Translations under genes and position numbers: made by a program
Shown here: piece after piece, positions 15,876-24,766 of the stretch
Layout of the letters: the number at the start of each line of letters is the position of its first letter
Numbering within the stretch: position 1 is the first letter of the stretch
Assembly (NCBI GenBank): GCA_028873845.1
Contig: JAPPNO010000089.1
Coordinates: 1 to 60,376, forward strand
Reading direction: 5' to 3'
DNA: 60,376 nucleotides
From: Gemmatimonadota bacterium
Lineage (GTDB): Bacteria > Gemmatimonadota > Gemmatimonadetes > Longimicrobiales > Gaopeijiaceae
Notes under the pieces: generated by a model
Seen by the model: only the letters and a program-made list of their open reading frames with translations
The model's database searches: none
Told to the model about the DNA's origin: nothing

Positions 15876-17234
15876 CTACCTCACCCCGGGCGGCAGGCGC
15901 TTGACCACTACCGCGGGCACATCGAATTCGTCCTTCTCGACGAAGGCGACAAGCCCGCCCGGTCCGAAGGCCGCAAACATGGTGGCCCCGCTCTGACGGG
16001 GGAATGTCCCTACGTACCGGCCGTCGGCACTGATGACGTCAATGGGCGAAGCGGGAGCCCGGGCGGTGCTGAATGCCAGGCCGGACAGCACGTTGCCGGC
16101 TACGTGGTCCTCCCACGGGTAGCCGTCCTCCGCAGTGCGCCGCACCCAGACGCCGCCCGTCCAGGTGGTTCTCAGGTCGTCGATGACCGGGACTTCCCCG
16201 TGGACCGGGTAGGAGCGGGCTTCATCGAGCCAGTCCTCATAGTTCATGGCTTCGCGCATCTGGTCCCTCACCTCGGGAGGAAGGTCGCTGTAGCCGAAAT
16301 CCCGCTCGACCTGCGCCACGCGCAACTCACGATAGTGGTTCCGAATCTCCTCCGTGACCGTGCGCGCCTCGATCGGTCTCGTTACCACCCGGACGACGGT
16401 CCCGTCGGAAGTCGCGAACCTGATCGCGTATCCGGTGGAATCCGTGAACACGAACCCACCGTCGGGCAGGACATCGAACAGGAGTTTCGGCGTAAAGGCA
16501 GCAACCCGATTCACCTGCTCGAATTCCGCCGGAGCCCAGGCGCTCACGATCTCCTCGGCGTGGACAGCATTCCCGTCGACGCCCAACCGATCGAGCACTC
16601 TGGGGCCTTCGCGCTGTTGAATCGAAAAGGAAGAGCCGCCCCCCGGCGTCTCACCTTGAAGAAACGTGACCGTACGCTTCGGGTAGCCAAGCAGCGTTTC
16701 GCCAGCCGCCGCGCGCAGGAGGTAGGTGCTCGTGCCAGGGGACTCCGGCTCGGTTTCCGAAGCGAAGTGAACCATCCGGTCGAACTCACCCCCCGGCCGG
16801 AAGACGTGGTACGCGCGATGACCGTAGTCTGCCACGACCATCGTCCCATCCCGGAAGGTGACGGCGGAGGTGGCGGCCCGAAACTCGCCCGGGCCCTCTC
16901 CGGGACGGCCGAATTCCGTTACGAATCCTCCGAGGGAATCGACGACCACAATCCGCATGACGTCGCCGAGGTCGGGTCCGACATCGGTGATGTGGAGGTT
17001 GCCGGAAGCATCAAAGGCCAGGGAGGTGATGGAGGTGAACAACTCCCACTCGGCGCCCCCGCCACCCACCCGGAACACCTCCTCGAACTCGGCGGACAGC
17101 ACGACGTCTTCCGCCGGGAGCTCGACGACGGGGGCCTGCGCGGTCAGGGGAATCGGCGAGGCCCGGCAGAGCAGACAAACGGCACACGCGGTGGCGCTGC
17201 CGATCCGCATGAAGAGGGCGGCCCGGGGAGTCAA
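15876..17234 (-). CDS. Exported six-bladed beta-propeller protein
   Basis: This is a 452-residue protein. The TTG start at 17234 overlaps the preceding stop (TTGA at 17231-17234); ATG 17210 is an alternative. A signal peptide is followed by NHL/6-bladed propeller repeats such as [38 protein letters not shown] and [12 protein letters not shown]. The phrase [11 protein letters not shown] is shared with the two tandem paralogues at 20795-23261. Such proteins are abundant in Gemmatimonadota-type genomes and have no assigned function. It is the third gene of the fhs operon. Confidence 0.7.
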   Translation of the reverse strand: MTPRAALFMRIGSATACAVCLLCRASPIPLTAQAPVVELPAEDVVLSAEFEEVFRVGGGGAEWELFTSITSLAFDASGNLHITDVGPDLGDVMRIVVVDSLGGFVTEFGRPGEGPGEFRAATSAVTFRDGTMVVADYGHRAYHVFRPGGEFDRMVHFASETEPESPGTSTYLLRAAAGETLLGYPKRTVTFLQGETPGGGSSFSIQQREGPRVLDRLGVDGNAVHAEEIVSAWAPAEFEQVNRVAAFTPKLLFDVLPDGGFVFTDSTGYAIRFATSDGTVVRVVTRPIEARTVTEEIRNHYRELRVAQVERDFGYSDLPPEVRDQMREAMNYEDWLDEARSYPVHGEVPVIDDLRTTWTGGVWVRRTAEDGYPWEDHVAGNVLSGLAFSTARAPASPIDVISADGRYVGTFPRQSGATMFAAFGPGGLVAFVEKDEFDVPAVVVKRLPPGVR

Positions 17235-18049
17235 TTCACCTGTTCCCTGAGGAGGACGATGGGTGAGCCGTCCCTACCCGCCCGCAACTCGATGCGTCCC
17301 GAGTCGACGATGTCACCCTCATAGACCAACGGCCCCTTCTCCTTCCACACCTCCCACACCCGCACCCGGCCGCCGGTGTCCACTTCGAAGTGGTGGACCA
17401 CATCTCCGTCCTCGAACCGGAACACGGCCATCCCGGCGCGATTGTATTCGAAAAACACACGCTGGAGCGGCCCCTCGCCGGCCTCGACCGTCCAGATCCC
17501 ATCAATGGGCGTGGGGTTGCGATTGTTGTGGTTGGCCATCCAGTACGTGAACCCCCACGCGCCCGCGAGCACCGCCGCGACGGCGACACCCCGAACCGCC
17601 TCAGCCCTTCGCGATGGCCCGGAGTCGAGCAATACGGCCTCGACGAGCCGCCGGGCGTGTGGCCGCACGACGATCAGCAGACAGATCAACACCGTGACCG
17701 AGGCCGGCAGGGCGCCGATACCGAACAGGATGTCCATGAGGATGATGTTGCCCACGACCGGCAGCAGGACCAGCGCGCCGACCAGGGAGGTTCGCGGCCA
17801 GGCGAGCAGCAGTCCGCCACCGATCTCGACCAGGGCGATGACGGTGCCGTAGACGGTGGAGGATCCGAAGTAGTACCAGGTCAGCCAGAATCCGCTGACC
17901 TCGCCCATGGGTTTCGTGATCTCGGAGTCGATCACGGTGAACTGGGAACCGGTCAGCTTGGCGAAGCCGTAGGTGATCAGCAGCACCGCCGCCAGCCATC
18001 TCGCGACCCGGACGCCTCTGGTCATCGTGGGTTGTTGCTGCCTGTTCAC
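17231..18049 (-). CDS. DoxX-like membrane protein with C-terminal extracytoplasmic domain
   Basis: The open frame encodes 272 residues from GTG 18049, 4 bases after the fhs stop; ATG 18025 ([16 protein letters not shown]) is an equally possible start. Four membrane helices ([60 protein letters not shown]) match the DoxX/MauE arrangement. A fifth helix ([18 protein letters not shown]) leads to a soluble domain of about 90 residues rich in beta-strands. DoxX-like proteins are linked to redox or quinone functions; no specific role can be given here. Confidence 0.6.
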   Translation of the reverse strand: MNRQQQPTMTRGVRVARWLAAVLLITYGFAKLTGSQFTVIDSEITKPMGEVSGFWLTWYYFGSSTVYGTVIALVEIGGGLLLAWPRTSLVGALVLLPVVGNIILMDILFGIGALPASVTVLICLLIVVRPHARRLVEAVLLDSGPSRRAEAVRGVAVAAVLAGAWGFTYWMANHNNRNPTPIDGIWTVEAGEGPLQRVFFEYNRAGMAVFRFEDGDVVHHFEVDTGGRVRVWEVWKEKGPLVYEGDIVDSGRIELRAGRDGSPIVLLREQVN

Positions 18050-18053
18050 ACCC

Positions 18054-19721
18054 CTACATCAGCCCCCCGATCACCCCGTCCTCGTCGATCGTCATCGCCA
18101 GCGCGGCCGGTTTCGCCGCCAGCCCCGGCATCGTCATGATCGACCCGGTCTTCACCACCACGAACCCCGCGCCCGCCGACGGCGTGACCTCCCGCACCGC
18201 GATCCGGAAGCCGAGCGGCCGCCCCAGCAGCGCCGGGTTGTCCGAGAACGAGTACTGCGTCTTGGCGATGCAGACGGGCGCGTTCGCCAGCCCGAATGAC
18301 TCCAGCCGTTCCAGCTCCGCGGTCACGCCCGGCTGGAAGTCCACTCCGGCGGCGCCGTAGATCTCGGTCGCCACCGTCTTGATCTTCTCCTTGAGCGGCA
18401 TCGCATCCGGGTAGAGGGGCCGGAAGCCGGCCTCGCCGCTCTTCGCGATCTCCCAGACCGCGTCGGCCAGGTCCACGCATCCCGGCCCGCCCCCCCCGTG
18501 CGGATCGGCCTCGACCGCCCGAATCCCGCGGGCCGCGCAACCCTCCAGCACCATCGCAACCTCGGCCTCCGTGTCGCTCGCGAACCGGTTCAGCGCCACC
18601 ACCGCCGGAACCCCGAACTTCGCCACGTTCTCGACGTGCCCGTAGAGGTTCTCCATCCCCGCCCGCAGCGCCCCCAGGTCCTCGTTCGTGAGCGAATCCT
18701 TCGCGGCCCCGCCGTTCATCTTGAGCGCGCGGATCGTCGACACGATCGCGACCGCGTCGGGGCTGAGCCCGCCCAGCCGGCACTTGATGTCGAAGAACTT
18801 CTCGGCTCCCAGGTCCGCGCCGAATCCCGCCTCGGTCACCACGATGTCGCCCAGCTTGAGCCCCGCGCGGGTCGCGATCAGCGAGTTGCAGCCGTGCGCG
18901 ATGTTGGCGAAGGGTCCCCCGTGGATGAAGGCCGGCGTCCCGCCCAGCGTCTGCACCAGGTTGGGGTCGAGTGCGTCACGCATCAGGAGGGTCATCGCCT
19001 CGTCGGCGCCGATGTTGCGGCAGCGCACCGGGTCGCGGGCGCGCGTGTACCCGATGATGATGTTGCCGAGCCGCCGCTTCAGGTCCGGCAGGTCCTTCGC
19101 CAGGCAGAAGATCGCCATGACCTCCGATGCCGCCGTGATCATGAACCCGTCCTCGCGCGGGATCCCGCCGAAGGGGCCGCCCAGCCCGACGATCACGTTG
19201 CGGAGCGCCCGGTCGTTCATGTCCACCGCGCGGCCCCACGTGATGCGGCGGTGGTCCAGGCCCGTGCTGTTCGGCCGGAAGAGGTGGTTGTCGAGCATCG
19301 CCGACAGGAGCGCGTGCGCGGAGGTGATCGCGTGGAAGTCGCCGGTGAAGTGGAGGTTGATGTCCTCCATGGGGACGACCTGCGAATAGCCCCCGCCGGC
19401 CGCCCCGCCCTTGATCCCGAAGACTGGACCAAGCGATGCCTCGCGAATGCAGAGCACGGGGTTGCGTCCCCGCAGGTTCAATGCGTCGGCGAGGCCCACC
19501 GAGACGGTCGACTTGCCCTCGCCGGCGGCGGTGGGGCTGCAACCGGTGACCAGCACCAGCTTGGCGCCGCGGTCCGGCCGGGCCTGGACGATGTCGAGGG
19601 GGACCTTCGCCTTATAGTGTCCGTACTGCAGAATCTCGTCTTCGCCGAGGCCCGCCGTGGCGGCGACCTCGGCGATCGGCTTCATCTTGTGGGCTTGCGC
19701 GATTTCGATGTCGGAGAGCAT
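18054..19721 (-). CDS. fhs: Formate--tetrahydrofolate ligase
   Basis: This 555-residue protein starts at ATG 19721 (MLSDIEIAQAHKMKPIAEVA). It has the family P-loop PTAAGEGKSTVSVGLADAL and further landmarks: EASLGPVFGIKGGAAGGGYSQVVPM, HFTGDFHAITSAHALLSAMLDNH, GGPFGGIPREDGFMITAASEVMA and GFGADLGAEKFFDIKCR. It joins formate to tetrahydrofolate with ATP in the cytoplasm, feeding 10-formyl-THF into purines, serine or acetyl-CoA pathways. It stops with TAG four bases before the DoxX-like gene. A formate dehydrogenase locus lies 5 kb downstream in the same orientation, suggesting shared formate use. Confidence 0.95.
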   Translation of the reverse strand: MLSDIEIAQAHKMKPIAEVAATAGLGEDEILQYGHYKAKVPLDIVQARPDRGAKLVLVTGCSPTAAGEGKSTVSVGLADALNLRGRNPVLCIREASLGPVFGIKGGAAGGGYSQVVPMEDINLHFTGDFHAITSAHALLSAMLDNHLFRPNSTGLDHRRITWGRAVDMNDRALRNVIVGLGGPFGGIPREDGFMITAASEVMAIFCLAKDLPDLKRRLGNIIIGYTRARDPVRCRNIGADEAMTLLMRDALDPNLVQTLGGTPAFIHGGPFANIAHGCNSLIATRAGLKLGDIVVTEAGFGADLGAEKFFDIKCRLGGLSPDAVAIVSTIRALKMNGGAAKDSLTNEDLGALRAGMENLYGHVENVAKFGVPAVVALNRFASDTEAEVAMVLEGCAARGIRAVEADPHGGGGPGCVDLADAVWEIAKSGEAGFRPLYPDAMPLKEKIKTVATEIYGAAGVDFQPGVTAELERLESFGLANAPVCIAKTQYSFSDNPALLGRPLGFRIAVREVTPSAGAGFVVVKTGSIMTMPGLAAKPAALAMTIDEDGVIGGLM

Positions 19722-19823
19722 GGATGTCCTGTATGGGGGCGCGGTTTGGGAGGGAAGGGCGGGAGAAAACGGCCTGCGAAGTCTGGCGCTGAACCGGCTC
19801 GCGGGGCAAGACGGAGGGCAGCC

Positions 19824-20594
19824 ATGTGGGGCGCGATCATCGGCGACATCGTCGGTTCCGTGTACGAATGGGACCGCATCAAGACCAAGGACTTCGAGTT
19901 CTTCAGCGAGAGCGGACACTTCACGGACGACTCGGTCTGCACGGCCGCGGTGGCCGACATCCTCCTGCGCGACCTTCCGCCGACCGCGACCCTGCAGAAG
20001 TGGTGCCGCCGCCACCCCGGCATGTCCTACGGCGCCTGGTTCGCGCAGTGGATGTACCACGAGTCCCCCGAGCCCTACAACAGCTTCGGCAACGGTGCGG
20101 CCATGCGCATCTCGCCCGCCGCGCTCCTCAACAGGGACGACCTCCCCTCCGCCCTCGCCGCCTCCGACCGGGTCACCGCCGTCACCCACGATCACCCCGA
20201 GGGCATGAAGGGGGCGCGGGCGACCGTCCACGCGATCTGGCTGGCGCTGAACGGCGAGGACCCCGAGGCGATCCGCGTGACGATCGCCACCGAATACGCC
20301 TACGACCTCTCCCGCACCGTCGACGAGATCCGCCCCGGCTACGCCTTCAACGAGACCTGCCAGGAGACCGTCCCCGAGTCGATCACCTGCGCGCTGGAAT
20401 CGGCGTCGTTCGAGGACGCGATCCGGAATGCGGTGTCGCTCGGCGGCGATTCGGACACGGTGGCCGCGATCGCCGGCCCGATCGCGGAGGCGCTGCACGG
20501 GATTCCGGGCGAGATGAAGGCGGTTGCGCGGGAGCGGTACCTGGGGGGTGCGGAAGATATCCTGGCGGTGATCGAGGAGATATACGAAGGATGA
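19824..20594 (+). CDS. ADP-ribosylglycohydrolase family protein
   Basis: This 256-residue protein starts at ATG 19824 behind GGAGGGC. The metal-binding motifs of DraG/ARH enzymes are present: GAIIGDIVGSVYEW at the N-terminus, FTDDSVCTAAVADILL, NSFGNGAAMRISPAA, HDHPEGMKGARATVHAIWLAL and the C-terminal GGDSDTVAAIAGPIAEAL. Family members remove ADP-ribose from proteins or nucleic acids, using two divalent metals. It is transcribed away from fhs. The substrate is unknown; one possibility in this toxin-rich area is reversal of ADP-ribosylating toxins. Confidence 0.9.
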   Translation: MWGAIIGDIVGSVYEWDRIKTKDFEFFSESGHFTDDSVCTAAVADILLRDLPPTATLQKWCRRHPGMSYGAWFAQWMYHESPEPYNSFGNGAAMRISPAALLNRDDLPSALAASDRVTAVTHDHPEGMKGARATVHAIWLALNGEDPEAIRVTIATEYAYDLSRTVDEIRPGYAFNETCQETVPESITCALESASFEDAIRNAVSLGGDSDTVAAIAGPIAEALHGIPGEMKAVARERYLGGAEDILAVIEEIYEG

Positions 20595-20629
20595 GATCCG
20601 GGATATATCAAGAACGAGAGACGATACAT

Positions 20630-20652
20630 GTCCGGGTGGGGCCTCCCCGGAC
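20630..20652. repeat. GC-rich hairpin downstream of the ADP-ribosylglycohydrolase gene
   Basis: GTCCGGG (20630-20636) and CCCGGAC (20646-20652) are inverted arms around a 9-base centre. No T-run follows, so intrinsic termination is uncertain. The remaining bases to 20794 show no gene or clear promoter. Confidence 0.3.
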
Positions 20653-20794
20653 CCGCGCAGGCACCGGCGGAGGTGCGCACCGGCCGTAGCGCGGGGCCGG
20701 TGCGGGCAACGGCACATCCCCACGGGGCGTCAAAGCGGCAGGGAAGGGAGCAGCGTAGCGAGGGACTGCAGACGACAGCAGACAGGGCGACCTC

Positions 20795-21982
20795 ATGCCA
20801 GTCACGATCCGCACAACCATCTCCGCGCTTGTCGTCGGAGCTCTCCTCGTGGGCACGGCCGCCGCGACCACCGCGCAACAGCGCGACGACGTCCGCGTAC
20901 GCGTGGATACCCTCGAGGACGGGAGGATCGTCATATCCAACCCGGACCTCCCCCAGGCGGGACCGGAGGGAGTGCCGACGCTCGTCTAGGTGCTCAGAAT
21001 CGGGTCCACCGACGGCACCTGCGACGCCTTCGGCCAGGTATACTCCCTTGCCGTGGACGGAGATGGCCGGATCTACGTGGCCGACCGGCCGGCGAACGAG
21101 ATTCGCGTGTTCACGCCCGAGGGTGATTGTCTGAGATCCTTCGGGCGGTCCGGCGAAGGACCCGGCGAATTCGGCTGGCTGGTGGGGATCGCGTGGCAGC
21201 CGCCCGGTTATCTGTGGGCGATCGATGGGCTGCGAAGCCGGGCTGCGGTCTTCGACCCCGTGGGAACCGTGCTTGCGACGCACCGCTTGCAGCTGGGTCA
21301 GGTGGCCAGCGTGCCCTGGCCACTCCGGGTCGATACCGGAGGCGGTCTGCATATCTGGTTGCCGGGATCCGGACCGGGTCCAGGCACTATCGTGGAGTAC
21401 GGGACGGGCCCGGAACTCGACTCTCTGGCGAGCGTTCCGCAGCCGGCGATCCCGGCGGATCCACGGATGAGATACACAGGCGAGATCGGTGAGGGGGACA
21501 ACCGGATGGCCATGGAGTTCGTGATTCCGTACGCGCCGAGGGTGCAGTGGACCGTGAACCCGGCGGGGAATATCTGGCAGGCCCGCACCTCCGCCTTCGC
21601 CATCCACGAGACGACCCGGGCCGGAGACACCTTGCGCACCATTCAGCTGCACCGGGAGGCGCCGAGGCTGGAAGGACGGGAACGCGACAGCATCGCGGCT
21701 GATGCCGGAATCGCCGCGCACAGGCTGCCGGAGAGGAAGCACGCCATCGAGACCATTAGCACAGGCCCCGACGGATGGGTCTGGGTCGATACGGAAAGGG
21801 TGGCGACAGTCGGTTGGGACGTATTCGACGAGCGCGGCTACTACGTGGGCCGCGTGGTTCCGCCGGTGCCGATCGAGAAGTGGCCCTTTCCGGTATTCGG
21901 AGCCGGTACGGTGACCGCGGTGACCCTTGGCGAGCTGGACGTTCCGTATGTGGTGCAGCTGCGCGTCGTGCGGGGCGGATGA
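20795..21982 (+). pseudogene. Six-bladed beta-propeller protein gene with in-frame amber codon (tandem copy 1)
   Basis: From ATG 20795 a signal peptide and ...RVRVDTLEDGRIVISNPDLPQ...GPEGVPTLV are followed by TAG at 20987-20989. The same frame then continues LRIGSTDGTCDAFGQVYSLAVDGDGRIYVADRPANEIRVFTPEGDC to a normal end at 21982. The paralogue at 22089 has a Glu codon (GAA) at the amber position and aligns along its whole length, so the break is a point change (GAG or GAA to TAG). The downstream part could start at GTG 20990 but would lack a signal peptide. It is probably a non-functional copy of the neighbour. Confidence 0.75.
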
Positions 21983-22019
21983 GCGGTTCTACCGAACGGA
22001 ATCCATTGTAGCACCGAAT

Positions 22020-22037
22020 TGTCAACTCCGGTTGACA
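22020..22037. promoter_or_regulatory. Perfect 7+7 palindrome at the propeller-2 promoter
   Basis: TGTCAAC-TCCG-GTTGACA is a perfect inverted repeat (22020-22037) about 55 bases before the ATG at 22089. It overlaps a promoter-like pair: TTGTCA (22019-22024), an 18-base spacer and TAAACT (22043-22048). A decayed copy (TGTCAACTCCGTTGCA) lies at 23302-23317, after the gene. It is likely an operator or the stem of a transcript hairpin. Confidence 0.45.
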
Positions 22038-22088
22038 TTTTGTAAACTGGTCCTTACCCACCGCAGTCAACAGAGAGCAAGAGACCTC

Positions 22089-23261
22089 ATGCGAACCACC
22101 GTCCCCACCTCAAGCTTGGCAATCGCCGTCGGCACACTGCTGGTGACCACGGCCGGCGCGGCCGATGCGCAGGAGCGCGGCGGCGCGCGCGTACGCGTGG
22201 ACACCCTTGAAGGCGGACGGATCGTTGTATCCAACCCGGACTTTGCCCAGGTGGGACCGGAGGGGGTGCCGACACTCGTCGAAGTACTCAGAATCGGCTC
22301 GCTGGATGACACCTGCGACGCCTTCGGCAGGATCATGTCACTGGCGGTGGACGGCGACGGCCGGATCTACGTGGACGACTCGCAGGCGAACGAAATCCGG
22401 GTTTTCTCACCCGAGGGAGAGTGTGTGAGAACCTTCGGCCGGTCCGGCGAAGGACCCGGGGAGTTCAGGTTGCTCGCGGGGATCGTCTGGCAGCCGCCCG
22501 GATTCCTGTGGACGATCGATTCGATCGCTGAACGCTTCACCGTCTTCGACTCCCTCGGAACCGTCCTGGCTACACACCCTGTGCGGCTGGGTCCGGCCGC
22601 CAGCCATCCGTGGCGGATGTGGGTCGATGGGGGAGGAAGTCTGCACTTCTGGCTCTTGGGCTTCGACCGGATCGTCAACTACGGGACCGGACCGGGGCTG
22701 GACTCTCTGGAGAGCGTTCCGGAGCCGGAGGAGATTCCGACGCGCGAGGCGTACACGGAACAGTTGGCTGCGGGCGGTAGCCGGATCAGCGTGCAGCGCG
22801 GAATACCGTATTTGCCGCATATCCTCTGGACGATGAACCCGTCCGGGAACATGTGGCAGGCCAATTCCTCCGCCTTCGCCATCCACGAGACGACGTACGG
22901 CGGCGACACCCTGCGAACCGTGCGCCTGGATCGCGAGGCGCCCAGGCTTGAAGGGCGGGAGCGGGACAGCATCGCGGACGCCATCGGAATCGCCGCGCGC
23001 AGGCTGCCGGAGCGAAAACGCGCCCTTGAGGATATCCGAACCGGTCCCGACGGCTGGGTCTGGATCGAGACGGAGCAGGGCGCGACCCTGGCCTGGGAGG
23101 TATTCGACGCGCGCGGCTACTACGTGGGACGCGTGGCGTCGCCCGTGCCGATCGAGAAGAAGCCCTTCCCGGTATTCGGGGCCGACCGGGTGACCGGCGT
23201 GACCCTGGGAGAGTTCGACGAGCCCTACGTGGTTCAGCTAAGGATCGTGCGTGGGGGGTGA
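22089..23261 (+). CDS. Exported six-bladed beta-propeller protein (tandem copy 2, intact)
   Basis: This 390-residue protein starts at ATG 22089, which aligns with the ATG of the broken copy 1. A signal peptide (ending near GAADAQ) precedes a conserved strand segment (RVDTLEGGRIVVSNPDFAQVGPEG) and propeller repeats (IMSLAVDGDGRIYVDDSQANEIRVFSPEGECVRTFGRSGEGPGEF). The two copies match along most of their length, so this is a recent tandem duplication. A more distant relative is encoded at 15876-17234. The function is unknown; such proteins are exported sensors or scaffolds by analogy with NHL propellers. Confidence 0.75.
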   Translation: MRTTVPTSSLAIAVGTLLVTTAGAADAQERGGARVRVDTLEGGRIVVSNPDFAQVGPEGVPTLVEVLRIGSLDDTCDAFGRIMSLAVDGDGRIYVDDSQANEIRVFSPEGECVRTFGRSGEGPGEFRLLAGIVWQPPGFLWTIDSIAERFTVFDSLGTVLATHPVRLGPAASHPWRMWVDGGGSLHFWLLGFDRIVNYGTGPGLDSLESVPEPEEIPTREAYTEQLAAGGSRISVQRGIPYLPHILWTMNPSGNMWQANSSAFAIHETTYGGDTLRTVRLDREAPRLEGRERDSIADAIGIAARRLPERKRALEDIRTGPDGWVWIETEQGATLAWEVFDARGYYVGRVASPVPIEKKPFPVFGADRVTGVTLGEFDEPYVVQLRIVRGG

Positions 23262-23343
23262 CTCCGGCCGACCGGGTTCCAGCAGACGCCGCCGGCAGCC
23301 CTGTCAACTCCGTTGCACGAGGAGGCGGGACACCTCTGACACA

Positions 23344-23396
23344 AGTGTCCGACAAAGACGCTTGCCGGACACTTCCGGCCACAAAGTGACCGACAA
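23344..23396. repeat. Short direct repeats AGTGtCCGACAA beside the Fic fragment
   Basis: AGTGTCCGACAA occurs at 23344-23355, a one-mismatch copy (AGTGACCGACAA) at 23385-23396, and a third exact copy at 23686-23697 inside the 5' part of the Fic fragment. Three copies within 360 bases flank the remnant. They may be traces of a mobile element end or a recombination site. Confidence 0.45.
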
Positions 23397-23419
23397 GGCG
23401 TCGCGCCCGGAGGCTCAGG

Positions 23420-23719
23420 TCAGAAGGTCGGCCTTCCCTCCGCAATGTTCAAAAAGTCGGGGAAGACGAGCAGCCGCGACCGGCGTCCCGATTCCGGCGC
23501 GAGGTCTCTGATCACGCCGTTGTCGCGCAGCATCGCGAGCAGGCGCCGGGCGGTCCGCTCGGGTATGTGGGCCTGCCCGAAGAACATCGGTGCCGAAAAG
23601 ATCGGACGACCGAAGATCCAGTCCAGTGCGGCCATCGAATACCGAGACCGGGTCATGTCGGGCATCCGCCGCCTGAGATCGTCGTAGTGTCCGACAAGAA
23701 GGGGTGGGTGCTCGGACAC
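23420..23719 (-). pseudogene. C-terminal winged-helix fragment of a Fic-family protein
   Basis: The 99-residue frame (GTG 23719) contains AALDWIFGRPIFSAPMFFGQ, then HIPERTARRLLAMLRDNGVIRDL, then GRRSRLLVFPDFLNIAEG. This is the typical winged-helix C-terminus of stand-alone Fic proteins, which normally follows the catalytic HPFxDGNGR domain. No catalytic part is found upstream in any frame. It may be a leftover of a deleted fic gene or a small DNA-binding protein in its own right, since it has a start and a promoter-like sequence upstream. The fic pseudogene at 15083 lacks exactly this domain, but the two are 8 kb apart and in opposite orientation. Confidence 0.5.
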
Positions 23720-23736
23720 AGTGGCACTGGAGTGAT

Positions 23737-23756
23737 GTCTAGTTTACAGAATGTCA
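23737..23756 (-). promoter_or_regulatory. Promoter-like element shared with the propeller-2 gene
   Basis: Read leftward, TGACATTCTGTAAACTAGAC matches TGACATTTTGTAAACTGGTC at 22033-22052 (plus strand) in 17 of 20 positions. Each copy is just upstream of a gene (18 and 37 bases before the start codon). TAAACT may act as a -10 box. The conserved TGACATT part suggests a common regulator. Confidence 0.4.
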
Positions 23757-23895
23757 TCTGTGCCTTACATCCCGCGACACGGTCAGTTCGGCCTCATCGG
23801 TCCGTTCCCAGCGGGGGCACCGGCCCAAGCCGCCCGGTGGCTCGACCCGCCCTTGGATCACGCCCGCCCCACCCGAAACTCGCCCGGCTTCCGGC

Positions 23896-24366
23896 TCAGG
23901 CGGACCGCTCCCTGAAGAGCACATGTATGGCGAGAGCCCGCTTTTCGGCGGGCGTCGCACCCTCGAGACCCCGAATGACACGATTCGCCATCGCCAGGAA
24001 TGCCGCCACGTCACTCTTCGCGAACCGCGTGTCCGGGTCGTAGTCGGCGCTGTGCCTCCTGGGCTGCATGGCAACGATTGCCGCGGCAAAACGGTGAATC
24101 GATGACGGCAGGCCGCCGGGCAGTCGTCCCCTGCGGCATTGTTCGTGCACCCGCCGATGCTGGAGGCCACGATAGACCCGTGTCCAACTCCGGTCTCGCG
24201 GCTTCGTCGCACCGGCGAGCGCGTCGGCGGCGCAGTTCGCCAACCAGTGGAAAAGGGCGTAGTATATGAGACTAACGGCGCACCGCAGTTCCACCTGGCG
24301 CGGTGCCCCCCGGCGTGGCTGCTGGAGAAGCTGCGTGGCCGCGTCGAGCCAATGGTCGGGATTCAT
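23896..24366 (-). CDS. HEPN-like domain protein
   Basis: This 156-residue protein starts at ATG 24366, overlapping the upstream gene's stop (ATGA at 24363-24366). It is all-helical by composition. MNPDHWLDAATQLL, LRCAVSLIYYALFHWLANCAADAL and RRHSADYDPDTRFAKSDVAAFLAMANRVIRGL resemble HEPN proteins, where a helix with YYAxFH and a later R/H-ADY segment form the RNase or nucleotide-binding surface. HEPN proteins are often toxins of two-gene defence modules. With the small acidic partner encoded upstream, this could be such a pair; that is inference. Confidence 0.55.
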   Translation of the reverse strand: MNPDHWLDAATQLLQQPRRGAPRQVELRCAVSLIYYALFHWLANCAADALAGATKPRDRSWTRVYRGLQHRRVHEQCRRGRLPGGLPSSIHRFAAAIVAMQPRRHSADYDPDTRFAKSDVAAFLAMANRVIRGLEGATPAEKRALAIHVLFRERSA

Positions 24367-24665
24367 CGCCCGTCCTCCGCCATCAACTCTTCCAGTTCCG
24401 CCCGCAGCTGGTAGCGGAAGCCGATGTCGATGAGCAGATCCTCTTCGGTCATCTCGTCACCGACCTGTCCCTCGAAATCGACGATTTCCCTGCCCCCGAA
24501 CCTGGGCGGCATCTCGTCGAACACGAAGACGACGTCCACCATGTCGTACCCGTAGTGATCCACGAACGGCGCGAGCGACAGCTCCGTCTCGTGAGCGCCG
24601 AAATGGTCGGCGTAGGCGCGCTCCACGATGGTTCTGATTCTCGACAGACTCTCCTGGGGCACCAT
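24363..24665 (-). CDS. Small acidic conserved protein, partner of the HEPN-like gene
   Basis: This 100-residue protein starts at ATG 24665 (MVPQESLSRIRTIVERAYADHFG). I do not recognise the family. It is very acidic, with alternating strands and helices: ELSLAPFVDHYGYDMVDVVFVFDEMPPRFGGREIVDF, then EDLLIDIGFRYQLRAELEELMAED. The VVFVFDE strand could belong to a minimal nucleotidyltransferase-like or antitoxin fold, but no GSxxxGxxxxxSDxD motif of MNT antitoxins is present. The 4-base overlap with the HEPN gene suggests they function together, possibly as antitoxin and toxin. Confidence 0.5.
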   Translation of the reverse strand: MVPQESLSRIRTIVERAYADHFGAHETELSLAPFVDHYGYDMVDVVFVFDEMPPRFGGREIVDFEGQVGDEMTEEDLLIDIGFRYQLRAELEELMAEDGR

Positions 24666-24766
24666 GTCGTCCCTCCCTTCCCGGTTTGAGGCGGGGGGAA
24701 TCTAACGCGGGGCTATCAGCGGCGCGTCATCGGGCGGTTGTCGGCGGGCGGGGACATCCGGCCCGG

